Positions 1 through 11,971 of a stretch of 64,000 nt of DNA are shown in pieces. The notes beneath the pieces are model-generated. The model saw only the letters and a program-made list of their open reading frames with translations. It was not told the origin of the DNA and did no database searches. A program made the position numbers and the translations under genes. The stretch's first letter is position 1; each line of letters starts with the position of its first letter. Source of the DNA: Wurfbainia villosa (Eukaryota; Streptophyta; Magnoliopsida; Zingiberales; Zingiberaceae); assembly GCA_025175895.1 (NCBI GenBank), contig CM045993.1, positions 53,076,621 through 53,140,620 on the forward strand, given 5' to 3'.

Positions 1-92
1 TATTATCTGACACATATAATATATGAAAAAGTGCATAAAAATTAACTGAATCCTAAACACACAAAACCAGAAACCATGGCTCTGATACCAAT
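1..92 (-). other. Element F: start of 5' leader and primer binding site
   Basis: This is the first part of the internal region of a minus-strand LTR retrotransposon whose body lies left of the window. Positions 78-90 are the reverse complement of TGGTATCAGAGCC, the usual plant copia PBS for initiator-Met tRNA, two bases from the LTR edge. Bases 1-77 match the same interval of elements H (about 9650-9726) and A (14444-14520), which places F in the A/H family. No coding sequence is visible. Confidence 0.85.
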
Positions 93-2061
93 TGGAAGGT
101 TTTTTTGCCCCGAGAAACTCTCACTTGCCAATTTAATGGTTTTAGCTTATCGAGTCCGTGAGGGGAAACATCGCTTCCCAGTTCACCTCGGTAGCTTATC
201 CATGGCGATCTCTTCGATGTCCCTGGATTAAAAAAATTTAATCCTAGACAAAAAGGATTGCCCAAACCACCGAGCCATCGTCGTGCTATTCATTTAGAGA
301 GGTCACTTGAATAAACTAGTTGTTCAAGCGACCATCCTCTATTCTACGAGTAGCTGCAGAATAGACGATGTCTGGATCGCCAGTTTTTATGTTTATGCTC
401 GGGATCCAAGTATTATTTAGCCATTTATAGATTTATAACATGCTTATAATTAAAAAACAAAAACAAGCAACAAACAAAAGAAGAAAGTAGAATAGGTATA
501 CCTCTCGATCTTCTAATGTATGACCTTCCTCATTTTGGACGTCGTGTGGGCGATGATCCACCAAAAGTCAAAGCTCCTAGATCGCAAATCTTCCTTCCTT
601 GCTCTTCCAAAGCAAGAGGAAGAATAGAAACAAGGTTTTTCTCCTCACTAGAAACAACCAACAAGGAACCAAAACTTTCCTTGCCGCCGACCAACTAGAT
701 GAAGGAGAAGATGGTGGAAAACAACCAAGACACCAAGGGAAGCCCTATATCTTATTTCCACCACCTAAGGAGACGGAGAAGAGAGCTTTTGGGTGTCGAC
801 CAAGGGCTGGGAAGGGGCTGGAAACTTGCTGGACGCCGGCCACATGACAAGGAAGAAGAAAGAAAACCTTGCCTTATTTGGTGCCGCCCAAGCCTCGAAA
901 CCCTAACCCTAATCCTAATCCTATCTCAACTAGGATTCCCTTCTCTTGCCGCCCAAGCCTTGCTCTCTTCAATATGCGTTCACGCACACCCCTTTGACAC
1001 CCTTTTATAGAGTTAGGGATAAGTCATGAATTAATCTCCTCCATTGGTTCTAGGATTTAATCTCAACCGTCGGATCTAGAGATTTAATCTCAACCGTCGG
1101 ATCTTAGAGATTTAATCTCTACCAATGGATCTTAGACTTTTGTTTCTATCCATTGGATCTAAGCATCATGAGGTGTTAATAGGATACACTAGGGACCATG
1201 AGGAGGAGTTGGGTCTTGGCCACCCATGGATCAAGCTCACATAAAGTCCGATCCATTAATGATGATCCAATCCAGTAAAGGTTCATCATTGATCTACCTC
1301 ACCAACCCCCATATGATAATATGGGCTCCATATATTATTTGTACATTTTCTCCCCGTGTTTAAGATCTCGAATGTCCTTCGATTTATTAATTTACTGACC
1401 ATTAATTAATCAATATTTAACTCCTTGAGTAGTACCACTCAACCTTTTCATCATGCCGGACCAAGTCCACCTGCAGGGTTTACATGATGAACCTTATGAG
1501 CTCCTCAAGGGGACATCATCATCCTAATATATAGGACACAGTTTCCTTCTATAATCAATGACACACCATATAAATAATATCATCTCTCAACTTACCGAGC
1601 CTATCGATTTAATCTATAAATCTTGCCCATTCGTAAATCAAAGAGATGAGTACTAAGTATATGTGCTCGTTATTATAGCAGGATTAAGAGCACTAAATAA
1701 TATCTGAGGTCCGATTCGATTATGTAGTCAGCAATAAATCGAATCACCTCTAAGTCAGTCCTGCTCAATACACACAAAGTGCACTAGTGTGATTCTATAT
1801 TCAAGACAAGCCAATACCAAATCACACTACAACCATTCCGATGGTTTATCCAAAACCATCTCGGTTGTGAGCCTTTACTTATACTTTTCAAGGGGTCGAT
1901 AATATGATCTTTCGTGTGACACCACACACCATGTTATCTACAATGTAAACTATTAGACAATATTGCATAACCATAAAAATATGCAAACAATGATCATGTG
2001 ATTCTTATTTCAAAATAAAGATGTTCATACAAAAGATAGACTTTTCAGTATATATCCCTAC
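93..2061 (-). repeat. Element F: 5' LTR
   Basis: A 1.97-kb LTR in minus orientation. It starts with TG beside the PBS and ends in the block (cttttcag...ccctac) that closes both H LTRs. It aligns along its length with the H LTRs, with internal indels. A TATA box (CTATAAAAGG on the minus strand) lies at 1001-1010. About 40-130 bp upstream of it sit two to three copies of a roughly 28-bp direct repeat containing AACCGTCGGATCT. Short reading frames within 516-1010 come from low-complexity GA/CCG sequence and are not supported as genes. The terminal CA is not preserved (ccctacc), so the right edge is uncertain by one or two bases. Confidence 0.85.
1001..1012 (-). promoter_or_regulatory. TATA box of F LTR
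   Basis: The minus strand reads CTCTATAAAAGG, a canonical plant TATA box at the U3/R transition. The same site recurs at 4431-4442 and 10903-10914 in the two H LTRs. Transcription would run leftward into F. Confidence 0.7.
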
Positions 2062-2776
2062 CGACTGATGGTTCAGCCACAAGCACAGAACGCTCCATAG
2101 TCGACTGGGCAGTTGGCTATGGATGCTAGCAGTCGACTGGTGATGTCATCAGTCGACTCCCAAGAGATCCGTTGGAATTTTTCGTGTGTGGATCAAGCCA
2201 TTGTCTCATGACAATAGTGTTGGCAATCGACTAGGGCCTTATGGCAGTCGACTACCAGGCGGAAATCCAGCCCGATGCAGGTTAAAAAAAGGAGCTCGAG
2301 GAGGATTTCAGCATTATTTCTTTGGGGGCTTTGGTGAGGTGAATTGAAGGCGATTTGCAGGTGCATTTCGTGGTCCTTCAAGCTCATCCAAGTAACCAAT
2401 AAGCAAGCGCTCAAAACCCTAGATTGTACAGTGCACTTTACATTTTCATTTATATTTGCTTGTTCTACATGTATTACTATTGTAATATCTTGTAAGAGAT
2501 TTCTCCTCCTCCGACGGGTTGTCGAGAACACTATTTATTGTTTAGTGGTGTTTGTGGCATCGCTAGAGCTCTTTAGAGCTCAATCTGTGGAGTAGGAATC
2601 ATTCGGTTCCGAACCACATTATATCTTGCGTTGTGATTGTGTTTCTTATTATTTCTATTTGTTATTACTATTCTGCTGTGCTAACAAGAGAGTAGACGAT
2701 CAAACGCAAATGAATTCCATCGACGCATCGAAACGCGCTATTCACCCCCCCTTTAGCGGTCGCCAAATCCTCAACA
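2062..2776 (+). repeat. Element G: 3' part of 5' LTR (truncated by F)
   Basis: This is the right-hand remnant of a plus-strand LTR. It ends in CAACA at 2776, two bases before a perfect PBS. The stretch before the end (gctattcaccccccc) resembles the 3' end of the D LTR and is common in SIRE-like copia LTRs. Its 5' part is missing because F inserted at 2061/2062. Bases 2092-2255 hold five copies of a TCGACT motif, mostly as (C)AGTCGACT, comparable to the array in D. There is no reading frame of interest. Confidence 0.8.
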
Positions 2777-2778
2777 AT

Positions 2779-2790
2779 TGGTATCAGAGC
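2779..2790 (+). other. Element G: primer binding site
   Basis: TGGTATCAGAGC is a 12-base match to the plant initiator-Met tRNA 3' end complement. It lies two bases after the LTR terminus, so G reads rightward. Confidence 0.9.
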
Positions 2791-2846
2791 CCGAGGCTCT
2801 TCTACGGACTAACACCCAGGAGCAAAAGATGCTAGAGGGCAAGAAG

Positions 2847-3262
2847 ATGGATTTTCAAGAAAACCTAGGATGGGACATCAACACACCACCACCATACGAT
2901 CAAGAAGATTTTCCCGCGTGGAGGGCTAGAATGGAGACATTCTTGATGATGGACATAGAAGATTGGTTCATCGTTATGGAAGGTTTGAACCAGCTAAGAA
3001 CAAGAAGGGAGAGGTCTTGAAGTTGAAGAAGTGGACCCAAGAGCAACATCTTAAGTTCAAGACCGAAGTCAAGGTAACAAAACTTTTAGAAGATTTGATA
3101 CCTAATGATGTTTTCTCTAGGCTAGGAGATTACATGGATGCCAAAGAGTAATGGAGCAAGTTGGCAAGATTCCATGAGGAGCCCAAATAACAAGAGTGCT
3201 CATCGGCTCAATTGGAGGAGGAGACCGAAGAAGAGAGCACATCATCCTCATCACAAGAAAGT
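2847..3262 (+). pseudogene. gag: Element G: gag, 5' part (SIRE-like copia, broken)
   Basis: Gag would form the retrotransposon capsid. The ATG at 2847 opens a frame with the SIRE-type N-terminus (PPYDQEDFPAWRARMETFL), in which a copia Gag begins with a tyrosine/tryptophan-rich DUF4219-like block. A one-base loss near 2990 shifts the frame: the upstream frame stops at about 3020 and the true frame resumes with PAKNKKGEVLKLKKW. In-frame stops follow at about 3149 and 3187. The central UBN2-type Gag core appears shortened compared with the D gag. The gene is then cut by H at 3263-3267 and resumes at 11972. It is certainly non-functional. Confidence 0.8.
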
Positions 3263-3267
3263 GATAA
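3263..3267. repeat. Target-site duplication of H, left copy
   Basis: The bases gataa recur at 11972-11976, immediately after H. Removing H plus one copy rejoins the gag of G (ESDN...SKVDGEST). Confidence 0.9.
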
Positions 3268-5496
3268 TAAAGGGTTTTGCTTATCGAGTCCGTGAGGGGA
3301 AACTTCGCTTCCCACTTCACCTCGGTTGCTTAATCATGGCGATCCCTTCGATGTCCCCGGATTAAAAAATTTAATCCTAGACAAAAGGGATTGCCTAAAC
3401 AACCAAGTCATCGTCTTGGTATTCATTTAGAGAGATCACTTGAACAAACTCGTTGTTCAAGCGATCAATCTGTATTCTATTAGTAGCCGCAGAATAGACG
3501 ATGTCCGGATCGTCGACTTTCATGTTTATGCTCGGGATCCAAGTATTATTTATCCACAAACAGAATATATAAAGTAAACAACCTCATATAACATGCATAT
3601 AATTGAGAAACAATTATAAACATAATACAAAAGAACACTAATCAAAATAAACAAGATTATACCTCTTGATGGTCTTTTGTATGTCCTTCCTCCTTTCAGA
3701 CTTTGTGTGGGAGACGATCTACCAAAAGTTGAAGCCTCCTAGATCACCAATCTCCCTTTCCTTGTTCACTCCGAACAAAGGAAGATCATCAAACAAAACT
3801 CTTCTTCCTATCTAGAACCGGCCACCAAGTCAATAAACTCGATGTTGTCGCCGGTCAAGGAATAGAACATGGAGTATGGAAACCGGCCAAAGGAGAAAAC
3901 ACAAGAGCATGGGCGCCGACCAACACTTGGAGAAGAGAAAGGAAAGCAATCCTTCTCCTTGTTGCCGCCCAAACCCTAAACTAAGCTCTCCAAATTTCTA
4001 GCAAAGGATGAGGGGAAGAAGAATAGGTTGAGCTCCAACCAAGGTAGAGGGAAGAAGGAAGAGGGGTCGGCCAACCTTAGGAAGAAGAAGAAGAATCCCT
4101 CCTCCACTTGTTGTCGCCCACCATCAACCCCTAAAACATAACCATAGCCGCCCAATCCTATTCCTATCCCAACTAGGATTGCTTGCCACCCAAGGGAAGC
4201 AACCCTAATGCCATCCATCATAAGCCATAGATGAAAGGGAGATGCTTGGGCGCTGGCCAAACCAAGGAGAGAAGAGGGAAGAAGGGTGTCGGCCACCTAA
4301 CGAAGAAGAAGAAGAAGAAACATCTTTCCTTAATTGTGGCCACCCAAAACCCTAAGTCTCCCTTGCCCTTGCTGCCCAAAACCCTAGCCCCCTTTCCTCT
4401 TCATTGTCTTGTCGCCCACCCCTATTCCATCCTTTTATAGAGTTAGGGATAAGCCTTGGTTTAATCTCCACCATTGGTTCTAGGGATTTAATCTCAACCG
4501 TCGGATCTAGAGATTTAATCTCAACCGTCGGATCTTAGAGATTTATTCTCTACCTTTTGATCTAGAGTTTTGTTTCTATCCATTGGATCTAAGCTTCATG
4601 AGGTGTTAATAGGCTACAATAGGGACCATGAAGAGGTGTTGGATCTTGTCCACTCATGGATCAAGCCCACATAAAGTTCGATTCACTAATGATAATCCAA
4701 TCCACTAAAGGATTATCATTGATCTACCTCACCAACCCCCATAAGATAATATGGGCTCCATATATTATTTGTACATTTTCTCCCCGTGTTTAAGATCTGA
4801 ATGTCCATCGATTAATTAATTTACTGACCATTAATTAATCAACATCTAACTCCATGAGTAGTAACACTCAACCTTTTTATCATGCCGGACCAAGTCCACC
4901 TGCAGGGTTTACATGATGAATCTTATGAGCTCCTCAAGGGGACATCATCATCCTAATATATAGGACACGGTTTCCTGCTATAATCAACGACACACCATAT
5001 AAATAATATCATCTCCCAACTTACCGAGCCTATCAATTTAATCTATAAATCTCGCTCATTGGTAAATCAAAGAGATGAATATTAAGTATATGTGCCCATT
5101 ATTATATCGGGATTAAGAGCATGTACAAAATAATATCTGAGGTCAGATTCAATTATGTAGTCAACAATAAATCGAATCACCTTTAAGTCGGTCATGCTCA
5201 ATACACACAAAGTGCACTAGTGTGATTCTATGGTCAAGACAAACCAATACAAAATCACACTACAATCATTCCGATGGTTTGTCCAAAGCCATCTCAGTTG
5301 TGAGCCTTTACTTATACTTTAAAAGGAGCTGATAACATGATATCCCGTGTGACACCACACACCATGTTATCTACAATGTAATGTATTAGACAATATGCAT
5401 AACCATTAAAAAAATGCAAACAATGATCATGTGATTCTTATTTAAAAAATAAAGATGTTCATACAAAAGATAGACTTTTCAGTTTACATCCCTACA
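3268..5496 (-). repeat. Element H: 3' LTR
   Basis: This 2.23-kb LTR matches 9741-11971 over its whole length with scattered substitutions and short indels, a few percent by eye. A minus-strand TATA box (CTATAAAAGG) lies at 4431-4440. The direct repeat with AACCGTCGGATCT lies just upstream of it, at about 4485-4540. GA-rich leader sequence at 3700-4330 gives chance reading frames that I do not call. Its outer end starts TA where the other copy has TG. Confidence 0.92.
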
Positions 5497-5506
5497 ATCT
5501 CCCACT
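5497..5506 (-). other. Element H: polypurine tract
   Basis: The minus strand reads AGTGGGAGAT directly next to the 3' LTR. This is the primer for plus-strand DNA synthesis. The same decamer abuts the B 3' LTR at 18087-18096. Confidence 0.85.
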
Positions 5507-6660
5507 TATAGTAAAAGACTATGTTGTCCTTATACTGCCATACATCTGATTCCCCTTCCCTCCACATGCCTATCAAAGCTCTCGCTAGAAGGGCCTTAGT
5601 GAAAAGGGTCTACCAGGTCATCCTCTGATGCAATCTAGGCGACAACAACTTCTACATCCTTTACGATTTCTCGTATCAGGTAGTACTTGTGCTCTATGTG
5701 TTTACTTGCCTTATGAGCTCGTGTTTCCTTCGAGTTTGCAACTGCACCATTATTATCACAATAAATTGTGATAGTTCTGGGCAAACTAAGAATCACATCC
5801 AAGTCCATCAAGAAGTTCCTGAGCCACACAGCTTCTTTGGCCGCCTCAGAGGCTGCCACATACTCAGCTTCCATGGTGGAGTCTGCCACGCATTTCTGCT
5901 TGACACTCATCCATACAATGGCTCCACCTCCCAAAGTAAACACAAAACCTGAGGTAGACTTACTGTTATCCCTATCAGATTGGAAGTCAGAATCCGTGTA
6001 ACCCACAGGGAGTAATTGGTCTGCCTGGTAAACCAGCATATAATCCCTAGTCCTTCAATATATGCGGTAGACTTCAATATATGCTTTACCGCAGTCCAAT
6101 GTCCCTGTTCTGGATTACTCTGATATTTGCTGACCATGCCCATGGCAAAGCAGATATAGCATCGCATACATGAGGCTTCCTACTACCGAAGCATAAGGAA
6201 CCACCTTCATCTCCTCTATCTCCTAAGATGTTCTAGGAAACATCTCCTTAGATAAAGGAACTCCATGCCTGAAAGGTAGAAAACCCTTCTTGGAGTTCTG
6301 CATGCTAAAACGATCCATAATCGTGTCTATGTATGAAGCTTGGGATAAGCACAACATCCTTTTCTTGCGATCCCTTACAACCTTGATCCCAAGGATGTGT
6401 CCCACTTCTCCCAATTCCTTCATATCAAATTATTTGGACAACCATACCCTTACGTCCGATAACACCTTGATATTGTTGCCAATCAACAAAATGTCATCTA
6501 CGTATAGTACAAGAAATACCACTACGTTTTCGTCACATCTCTTGTATACACAAGACTCATCCAGACTTTGAATAAATCCATAAGACTGGATTGCCTCATC
6601 AAAGCGGATGTTCCAAGACCTCTAAGCTTGCTTCAATCCATAAATGGACCGATTAAGCTT
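5507..6660 (-). pseudogene. pol: Element H: RNase H and truncated reverse transcriptase
   Basis: RNase H would remove RNA from the RNA:DNA hybrid and RT would copy genomic RNA. RNase H residues are readable at 5635-6039 (YTDSDFQ, STMEAEYVAASEA, YCDNNGAV, HIEHKYYLIRE). The RT palm motif VLYVDDILLIGNN lies around 6470-6510, followed by DMKELGEVGHILGIK at about 6385-6430. The N-terminal half of RT is missing: around 6669-6690 the end of the INT-RT linker joins straight onto KLNRSIYGLKQA. Compared with A about 365 bp are gone, between two copies of a GGCAAAG-like repeat. Stops and frameshifts also occur (for example a stop before DMKEL). Confidence 0.88.
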
Positions 6661-7690
6661 ACATACAAGATGCTCTTTGCAAAGATACTGTATCTTTATC
6701 TTGGATTGCCTCGTCATATGTCCAAGGATCAGGTTCATGTTCGCCAGGAATCAAATTAGAAGATTCTCCCAAGAACAAGAATCTATTAGGCTGTCTCACA
6801 ACCCTCCCACTACGATGAGGTATCACCTGTGTATCCTCTGTGACAGGCGGTGCAGTGAATTGTGCTATATCCTCTTGTACCGGTGGTATTGAAGAAGTGA
6901 CTTCCCCTTTTAATTCCTCCAGAACTATTTTACTCTTGGGCTTGTGGTTCATCACATAGTCTTCCTTTAGAAATCTGGCATTCGTGCTAACAATCACCCT
7001 CTGATCTCTAGGACTATAAAACAAACCACCCTTCGTTCCTCTAGGATGGCCAACGAACATGCTTACTTCTGTATGAGGTTCCAACTTACCAGCATCTGCC
7101 TTCAGCACATGTGCTGGACTCTCTATATCCGAATATGTCTTAGACTAGGCTTTCGCCCAGTCCACAATTCTGTGGGAGTAGTAGGCACTGATGGAACCAA
7201 ATTCAGAAAGTATACCACCGTATCTTTAGCATATCCCCAGAATGAATTTGGCAACTCAGAATAACTCATCATCGATCTAACCATCTCCATAAGAGTCCTA
7301 TTCCTTCGCTCTGCTACACCGTTTTGCTGGGGTGTGCCAGGTGTAGACAATTGGGATTGAATTCCAGCCTCTGACAAGTAGTTCCTAAACTCTCCCAAGA
7401 GGTACTCACCACCACGATCAGATCATAGTGTCTTGATACTTTTTCCTTGACGTTTCTCCACATCAGCCTTGAATTCTTTAAACTTGTCAAAGCATTCAGA
7501 CTTACAGCGCATCAGGTAAATGTATCCATATCTTGAGTAATCGTCTATAAAAGAGATGAAATACTCAAAACCACCTTTAGCCTGGATAGACATAGGACCA
7601 CACAAATCAGAATGAACCAATTCTAACACATCTTTGGATCTATACCCCTTGGCCTTGAAAAGGCCTCTTGATCATTTACCCTCCAAGTAA
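6661..7690 (-). pseudogene. pol: Element H: integrase
   Basis: Remnant of the copia integrase, which would insert the cDNA. Visible in order on the minus strand are the core start (HSDLCGPMSIQAKGGFEYF, 7560-7629), FIDDYSRYGYIYL, the conserved GTPQQNGVAERRNRT (7290-7350), and a C-terminal region with FVGHPRGTKGGLFYSPRD (6990-7050). The frame is lost around 7410-7420, just before the core's second half. The linker toward RT ends at the deletion near 6680. Confidence 0.87.
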
Positions 7691-8716
7691 GATTTGCAGG
7701 TTGGGAAATCTTCCACCACTAATGAAAAGGTCCATCAGGTATCAACATTTGAATTCTGCTTAGGTTAATATAACCAAGCCTAAGATGCCAAAGATATATT
7801 TGGTTCATCTTCGAAGGTTCTTTTCTTTTATTAGAATTAGAAGATGAGTTATTAACTTCTATTTGCATCGTGGGAGCTATTGGTTCGAGTGTATACAAAT
7901 TTCCTATCAATGTACCTGAACAGATATTCTCCCTATTTCGTTTTATAACAACTCTATCATTAAAAGAAATAAAATATCCATCCATAAGCAATTTAGAAAC
8001 TGAAAATAAATTTTTTCTAAATAAAGGTATATAAAGGGAATTTTTCCAGAACCAACATTTTATTTTTCTCAAAAGATAAATAAAACATCTCCCACTACAA
8101 TAGTCGCCACCTTCATTTCATTGCCTACATAAACGGTAATCTCTCCCTCAGCTCGTCATCGAGTTTCCTGGAAATCCTGCAAAGTATTGCAGACATGATC
8201 AGAGGCTCCCATATCTACACACCAGGTTCTGGTAGACCACACCGCTAACCATGTTTCAATGACTAGACCAAAGGATATACCTTTGTTCTGTTTCGGATTG
8301 GGACAGTCCTTCTTCCAATGTCCAGTCTGCTTGCAAGTGAAGTACTTGCCTTTCGACTTCTTCACTCTTCCCTGAGATCCTCCCACCACCTTTGCTCTAG
8401 CATATTTCTTCTTCTTCTTGCCTTTCAGCTAAGAAGTAGAAACCTTCTGAGCAACCATGGCCTTAGTCTGAGCATGCCTTTCTGTCGACTGGAGAATGAT
8501 ATTGACCTGGGTTTCCCCATCGATCTCAGCTCCAAGGACTTCCATCTCAATCGTGGGCTTAGGAGGATACTCTTCGATGAGTACATACTTGTACTCCTTA
8601 GGAGTTAAGACAATATCTAGATTCTTTTCTAATCAACATTATTTGGGTCCAGTAAACTTATTTTCCTTTAGTATCACAAAAAGTGGACTGAAAGTTATTT
8701 ATGAAAATCCTAAGAA
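7691..8716 (-). pseudogene. gag: Element H: gag remnant, zinc knuckle and protease
   Basis: Only pieces of gag survive. The zinc knuckle (FTCKQTGHWKKDCP) lies near 8300-8345. The protease follows with WCVDMGASDHVCN; the catalytic D-T/S-G is changed to DMG. A GAG-pre-integrase segment (8072-7719) ends in YLWHLRLGYINL. The Gag core is largely deleted: near 8545 about 280 bp and near 8480 about 110 bp are missing compared with A, although the short flanking matches to A are clear. It cannot encode Gag or an active protease. Confidence 0.82.
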
Positions 8717-9740
8717 TCACATAGATCATTACTTTAGATTTTAAAAAATTATTGATTTCTCAAACAATAAAATTTTAAAATCAACCAACACCTCAAAACA
8801 CCGAGAATATCGTATGTCACGATAGTGTGGACGTATACGAATTCTACATTTGTAAGATGAGATTTTACCCATTAATTTTACTATCTTGTAAACCTAACTT
8901 TTTGACAAGTAAAATTAATAGTTGGTTTCTCTTTGGCCCTACAAATAAAAGCAGTGACTCCTATGGGGAGGATACATATATTTGTATCTAAGTGTTCACC
9001 ATTACTTGGTACCAAGTTAATTATATCGGGTTATGTGCTTTACGATGGGGAAGTACACACACTCCTTAATAATTTCCTATAACCATATTCGACCTTGTGA
9101 TCCGCAAACAAACTCATCCGATGGGGAGGAAGGCACTCAGAGCCGACGCGCAAGTTTGTTTGCATCACTTGTCAAATCGTAATAGAGGACGTGGGATTTT
9201 TTTTTTAAAAATTTCCTCTCCCACTTATTAATTTGAAAATGAGGAATTTTCTAGCCTACGACGTGCATATCAAACAATAAGCAATAAATATGAAAAATAA
9301 AATTTTCAAACTATTATGGTTTTTGTCTTCAATATGTTTCCCGTCGCATCGCCATCTCGTCCGCTCCTCCTACGCCATGTACGAGCCATCCGGAGATCCG
9401 AGCCGAGACTAAAACCTAATTTAATTTACATCCATCGATCCTATACTCCATGAGAGAGTGTACATGAAATCTAGATCGAAAGTAAAATTAAATAAAGAGT
9501 GGCTAAACATTGTCTTATCTAATTTACAAAAAATCAAATACTAATCTCGTCAACCCCGAGGATTCAACAAAATAAACATTTACACACATATGGCCATAAT
9601 AGTCGGATCTTATGCCTGCAACCAAAGAGTTAACCTACGCATATCCTACTATTATCCGGCACATATAATATATGAAAAGTGCATAAAAATTAACCGAATC
9701 CTAAACACAAAAAACCGGAAACCTTTGCTCTGCTACCAAT
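8717..9740 (-). other. Element H: 5' leader and primer binding site
   Basis: Roughly 1 kb of non-coding leader between gag and the 5' LTR. It aligns with the A leader (14444-15484), including the block around 9090-9200 with AT-rich and A-rich runs. The PBS at 9727-9738 (gctctgctacca on plus) has one mismatch to the initiator-Met tRNA complement. I see no coding sequence in it. Confidence 0.85.
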
Positions 9741-11971
9741 TGAAGGGTTTTGCTTATCGAGTCCGTGAGGGAAACTTCGCTTCCCACTTCACCTCGGTTG
9801 CTTGATCATGGCGATCCCTTTGATGTCCCCGGATTAAAAAATTTAATCCTAGACAAAAGGGATTGCCCAAACAACCAAGTCTTCGTCGTGCTATTCGTTT
9901 AGAGAGATCACTTGAACATACTTGTTGTTCAAGTGATCAACCTCTATTCTACGATTAGCCACGGAATAGACGATGTCCGGATCGCCGGCTTTCGTGTTTG
10001 CACTCGAGATCCCAGTATTATTTAGCCACAAACATAATATATAAAGTAAACAACCTCATATAACATGCATATAATTGAGAAACAATTATAAACATAATAA
10101 AAAAGAACACTAATCAAAATAAATAAGATTATACCTCTTGATGGTCTATTGTATGTCCTTCCTCCTTTCGGACGTCGTGTGGGCGACGATCTACCAAAAG
10201 TTGAAGCCTCCTAGATCACCAATCTTCCTTTCCTTGTTCACTCCGAACAAAGGAAGATCATCAAACAAAACTCTTCTTCCTATCTAGAACCGGCCACCAA
10301 GTAAATAAACTCGATGTTGCCGCCGGCCAAGGAAGAGAACATGGAGTATGGAAACTGGCCAAAGGAGAAAACACAAGAGCATGGGCGCCGGCCAACACTT
10401 GGAGAAGAGAAAGGAAAGCAATCCTTCTCCTTGTTGCCGCCCAAACCCTAAACTTAGCTCTCCTAATTTCCGGCAAAGGATGTGGGGAAGAAGAATAGGT
10501 TGAGCTCCAACCAAAGTAGAGGGAAGAAGGAAGAGGGGCCGGCAAACCTTAGGCAGAATAAGAAGAATCCCTCCTCCACTTGTTGCCGCCCACCATCAAC
10601 CCCCAAAACCTAACCCTAGCCGCCCAATCCTATTCCTATCCCAACTAGGATTGCTTACCACGCAAGGGAAGCAACCCTAATGCCATCCATCATAAGCCAT
10701 AGATGAAATGGAGAAGCTTGGGCCCCGACCAAACCAAGGAGAGAAGAGGGAAGAAGGGTTCCGGCCACCTAAGGAAGAAGAAGAAGAAGAAACATCTTTC
10801 CTTAATTGTGGCCACCCAAAACTCTAAGTCTCCCTTGCACTTGCTGCCCAAAACCCTAGCCCCCTTTCCTCTTCATTGTCTTGCCGCCCACCCCTATTCC
10901 ATCCTTTTATAGAGTTAGGGATAATCCTTGGTTTAATCTCCACCATTGGTTCAAGGGATTTAATCTCAACCGTCGGATCTAGAGATTTAATCTCAACCGT
11001 CGGATCTTAGAGATTTAATCTCTACCTTTGGATCTAGAGTTTTGTTTCTATCCATTGGATCTAATCTTCATGAGGTGTTAATAGGCTACATTAGGGACCA
11101 TGAGGAGGAGTTGGATCTTGGCCACACATGGATCAAGCCCACATAAAGTCTGATCCACTAATGATAATCCAATCCACTAAAGGATTATCATTGATCTACC
11201 TCACCAACCCCCATAAGATAATATGGGCTCCATATATTATTTGTACATTTTCTCCCTGTGTTTAAGATCTCAAATGTCCGTCGATTAATTAATTTACTGA
11301 CCATTAATTAAGCAACATCTAACTCCATGAGTAGTACCACTCAACCTTTTCATCATGCCGGACCAAGTCCACCTAAAGGGTTTACATGATGAACATTATG
11401 AGATCCTCAAGGGGACATCATCATCCTAATATATAGGACACAGTTTCCTCCTATAATCAACGACACACCATATAAATAATATCATCTCCCAACTTACCGA
11501 GCCTATCGATTTAATCTATAAATCTCGCCCATTGGTAAATCAAAGAGATGAATACTAAGTATATGTGCCCGTTATTATATCGGGATTAAGAGCATGTACA
11601 AAATAATATCTGAGGTCCGATTCGATTATGTAGTCAGTAATAAATCGAATCACCTCTAAGTCGATCCTGCTCAATACACACAAAGTGCACTAGTGTGATT
11701 CTATGGTCAAGACAAACCAATACCAAATCACACTACAACAATTCCGATGGTTTGTCCAAAGCCATCTCGGTTATGAGCCTTTACTTATATTTTACAAGGA
11801 GTTGATAACATGATCTCCCGTGTGACACCACACACCTTGTTATCTATAATGTAATGTATTAGACAATATGCATAACCATTAAAAAAAAATACAAACAATG
11901 ATCATGTGATTCTTATTTCAAAAATAAAGATGTTCATACAAAAGATAGACTTTTCAATATATATCCCTACA
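9741..11971 (-). repeat. Element H: 5' LTR
   Basis: A 2.23-kb partner of 3268-5496. It begins TG (9741) and ends CCCTACA (11971), so both dinucleotides are intact here. The minus-strand TATA box lies at 10903-10914, with direct repeats at about 10957-11030 upstream of it. Transcription of H would start near 10880 and run leftward. Open frames at 10261-10912 are shadows of GA/CCG-rich LTR sequence. Confidence 0.92.

Larger units (their letters stand above)
3268..11971 (-). mobile_element. Element H: near-complete copia LTR retrotransposon
   Basis: An 8.7-kb element in minus orientation with two LTRs of about 2.23 kb (3268-5496 and 9741-11971), a PPT at 5497-5506, a PBS at 9727-9738 and a perfect 5-bp TSD (gataa). 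Internal remnants follow the Ty1/copia order on the minus strand: Gag, CCHC, protease, integrase, RT, RNase H. It sits inside the gag of G and is a relative of A and F. Frameshifts, stops and at least three internal deletions make it dead. One LTR terminus has changed from TG to TA (3268). Confidence 0.93.

Noticed and set aside
895..935. Telomere-like CCCTAA repeats (accctaaccctaatcctaatcc).
   Set aside because: Only three to four imperfect units inside the F LTR, at a place shared with the H and A family; not a telomere relic.
699..1010. Arginine-rich frames in the F LTR, with similar ones at 4231-4440 and 10703-10912.
   Set aside because: They cross the TATA box and GA-rich leader, lie antisense to the element, and are not conserved in frame between copies.
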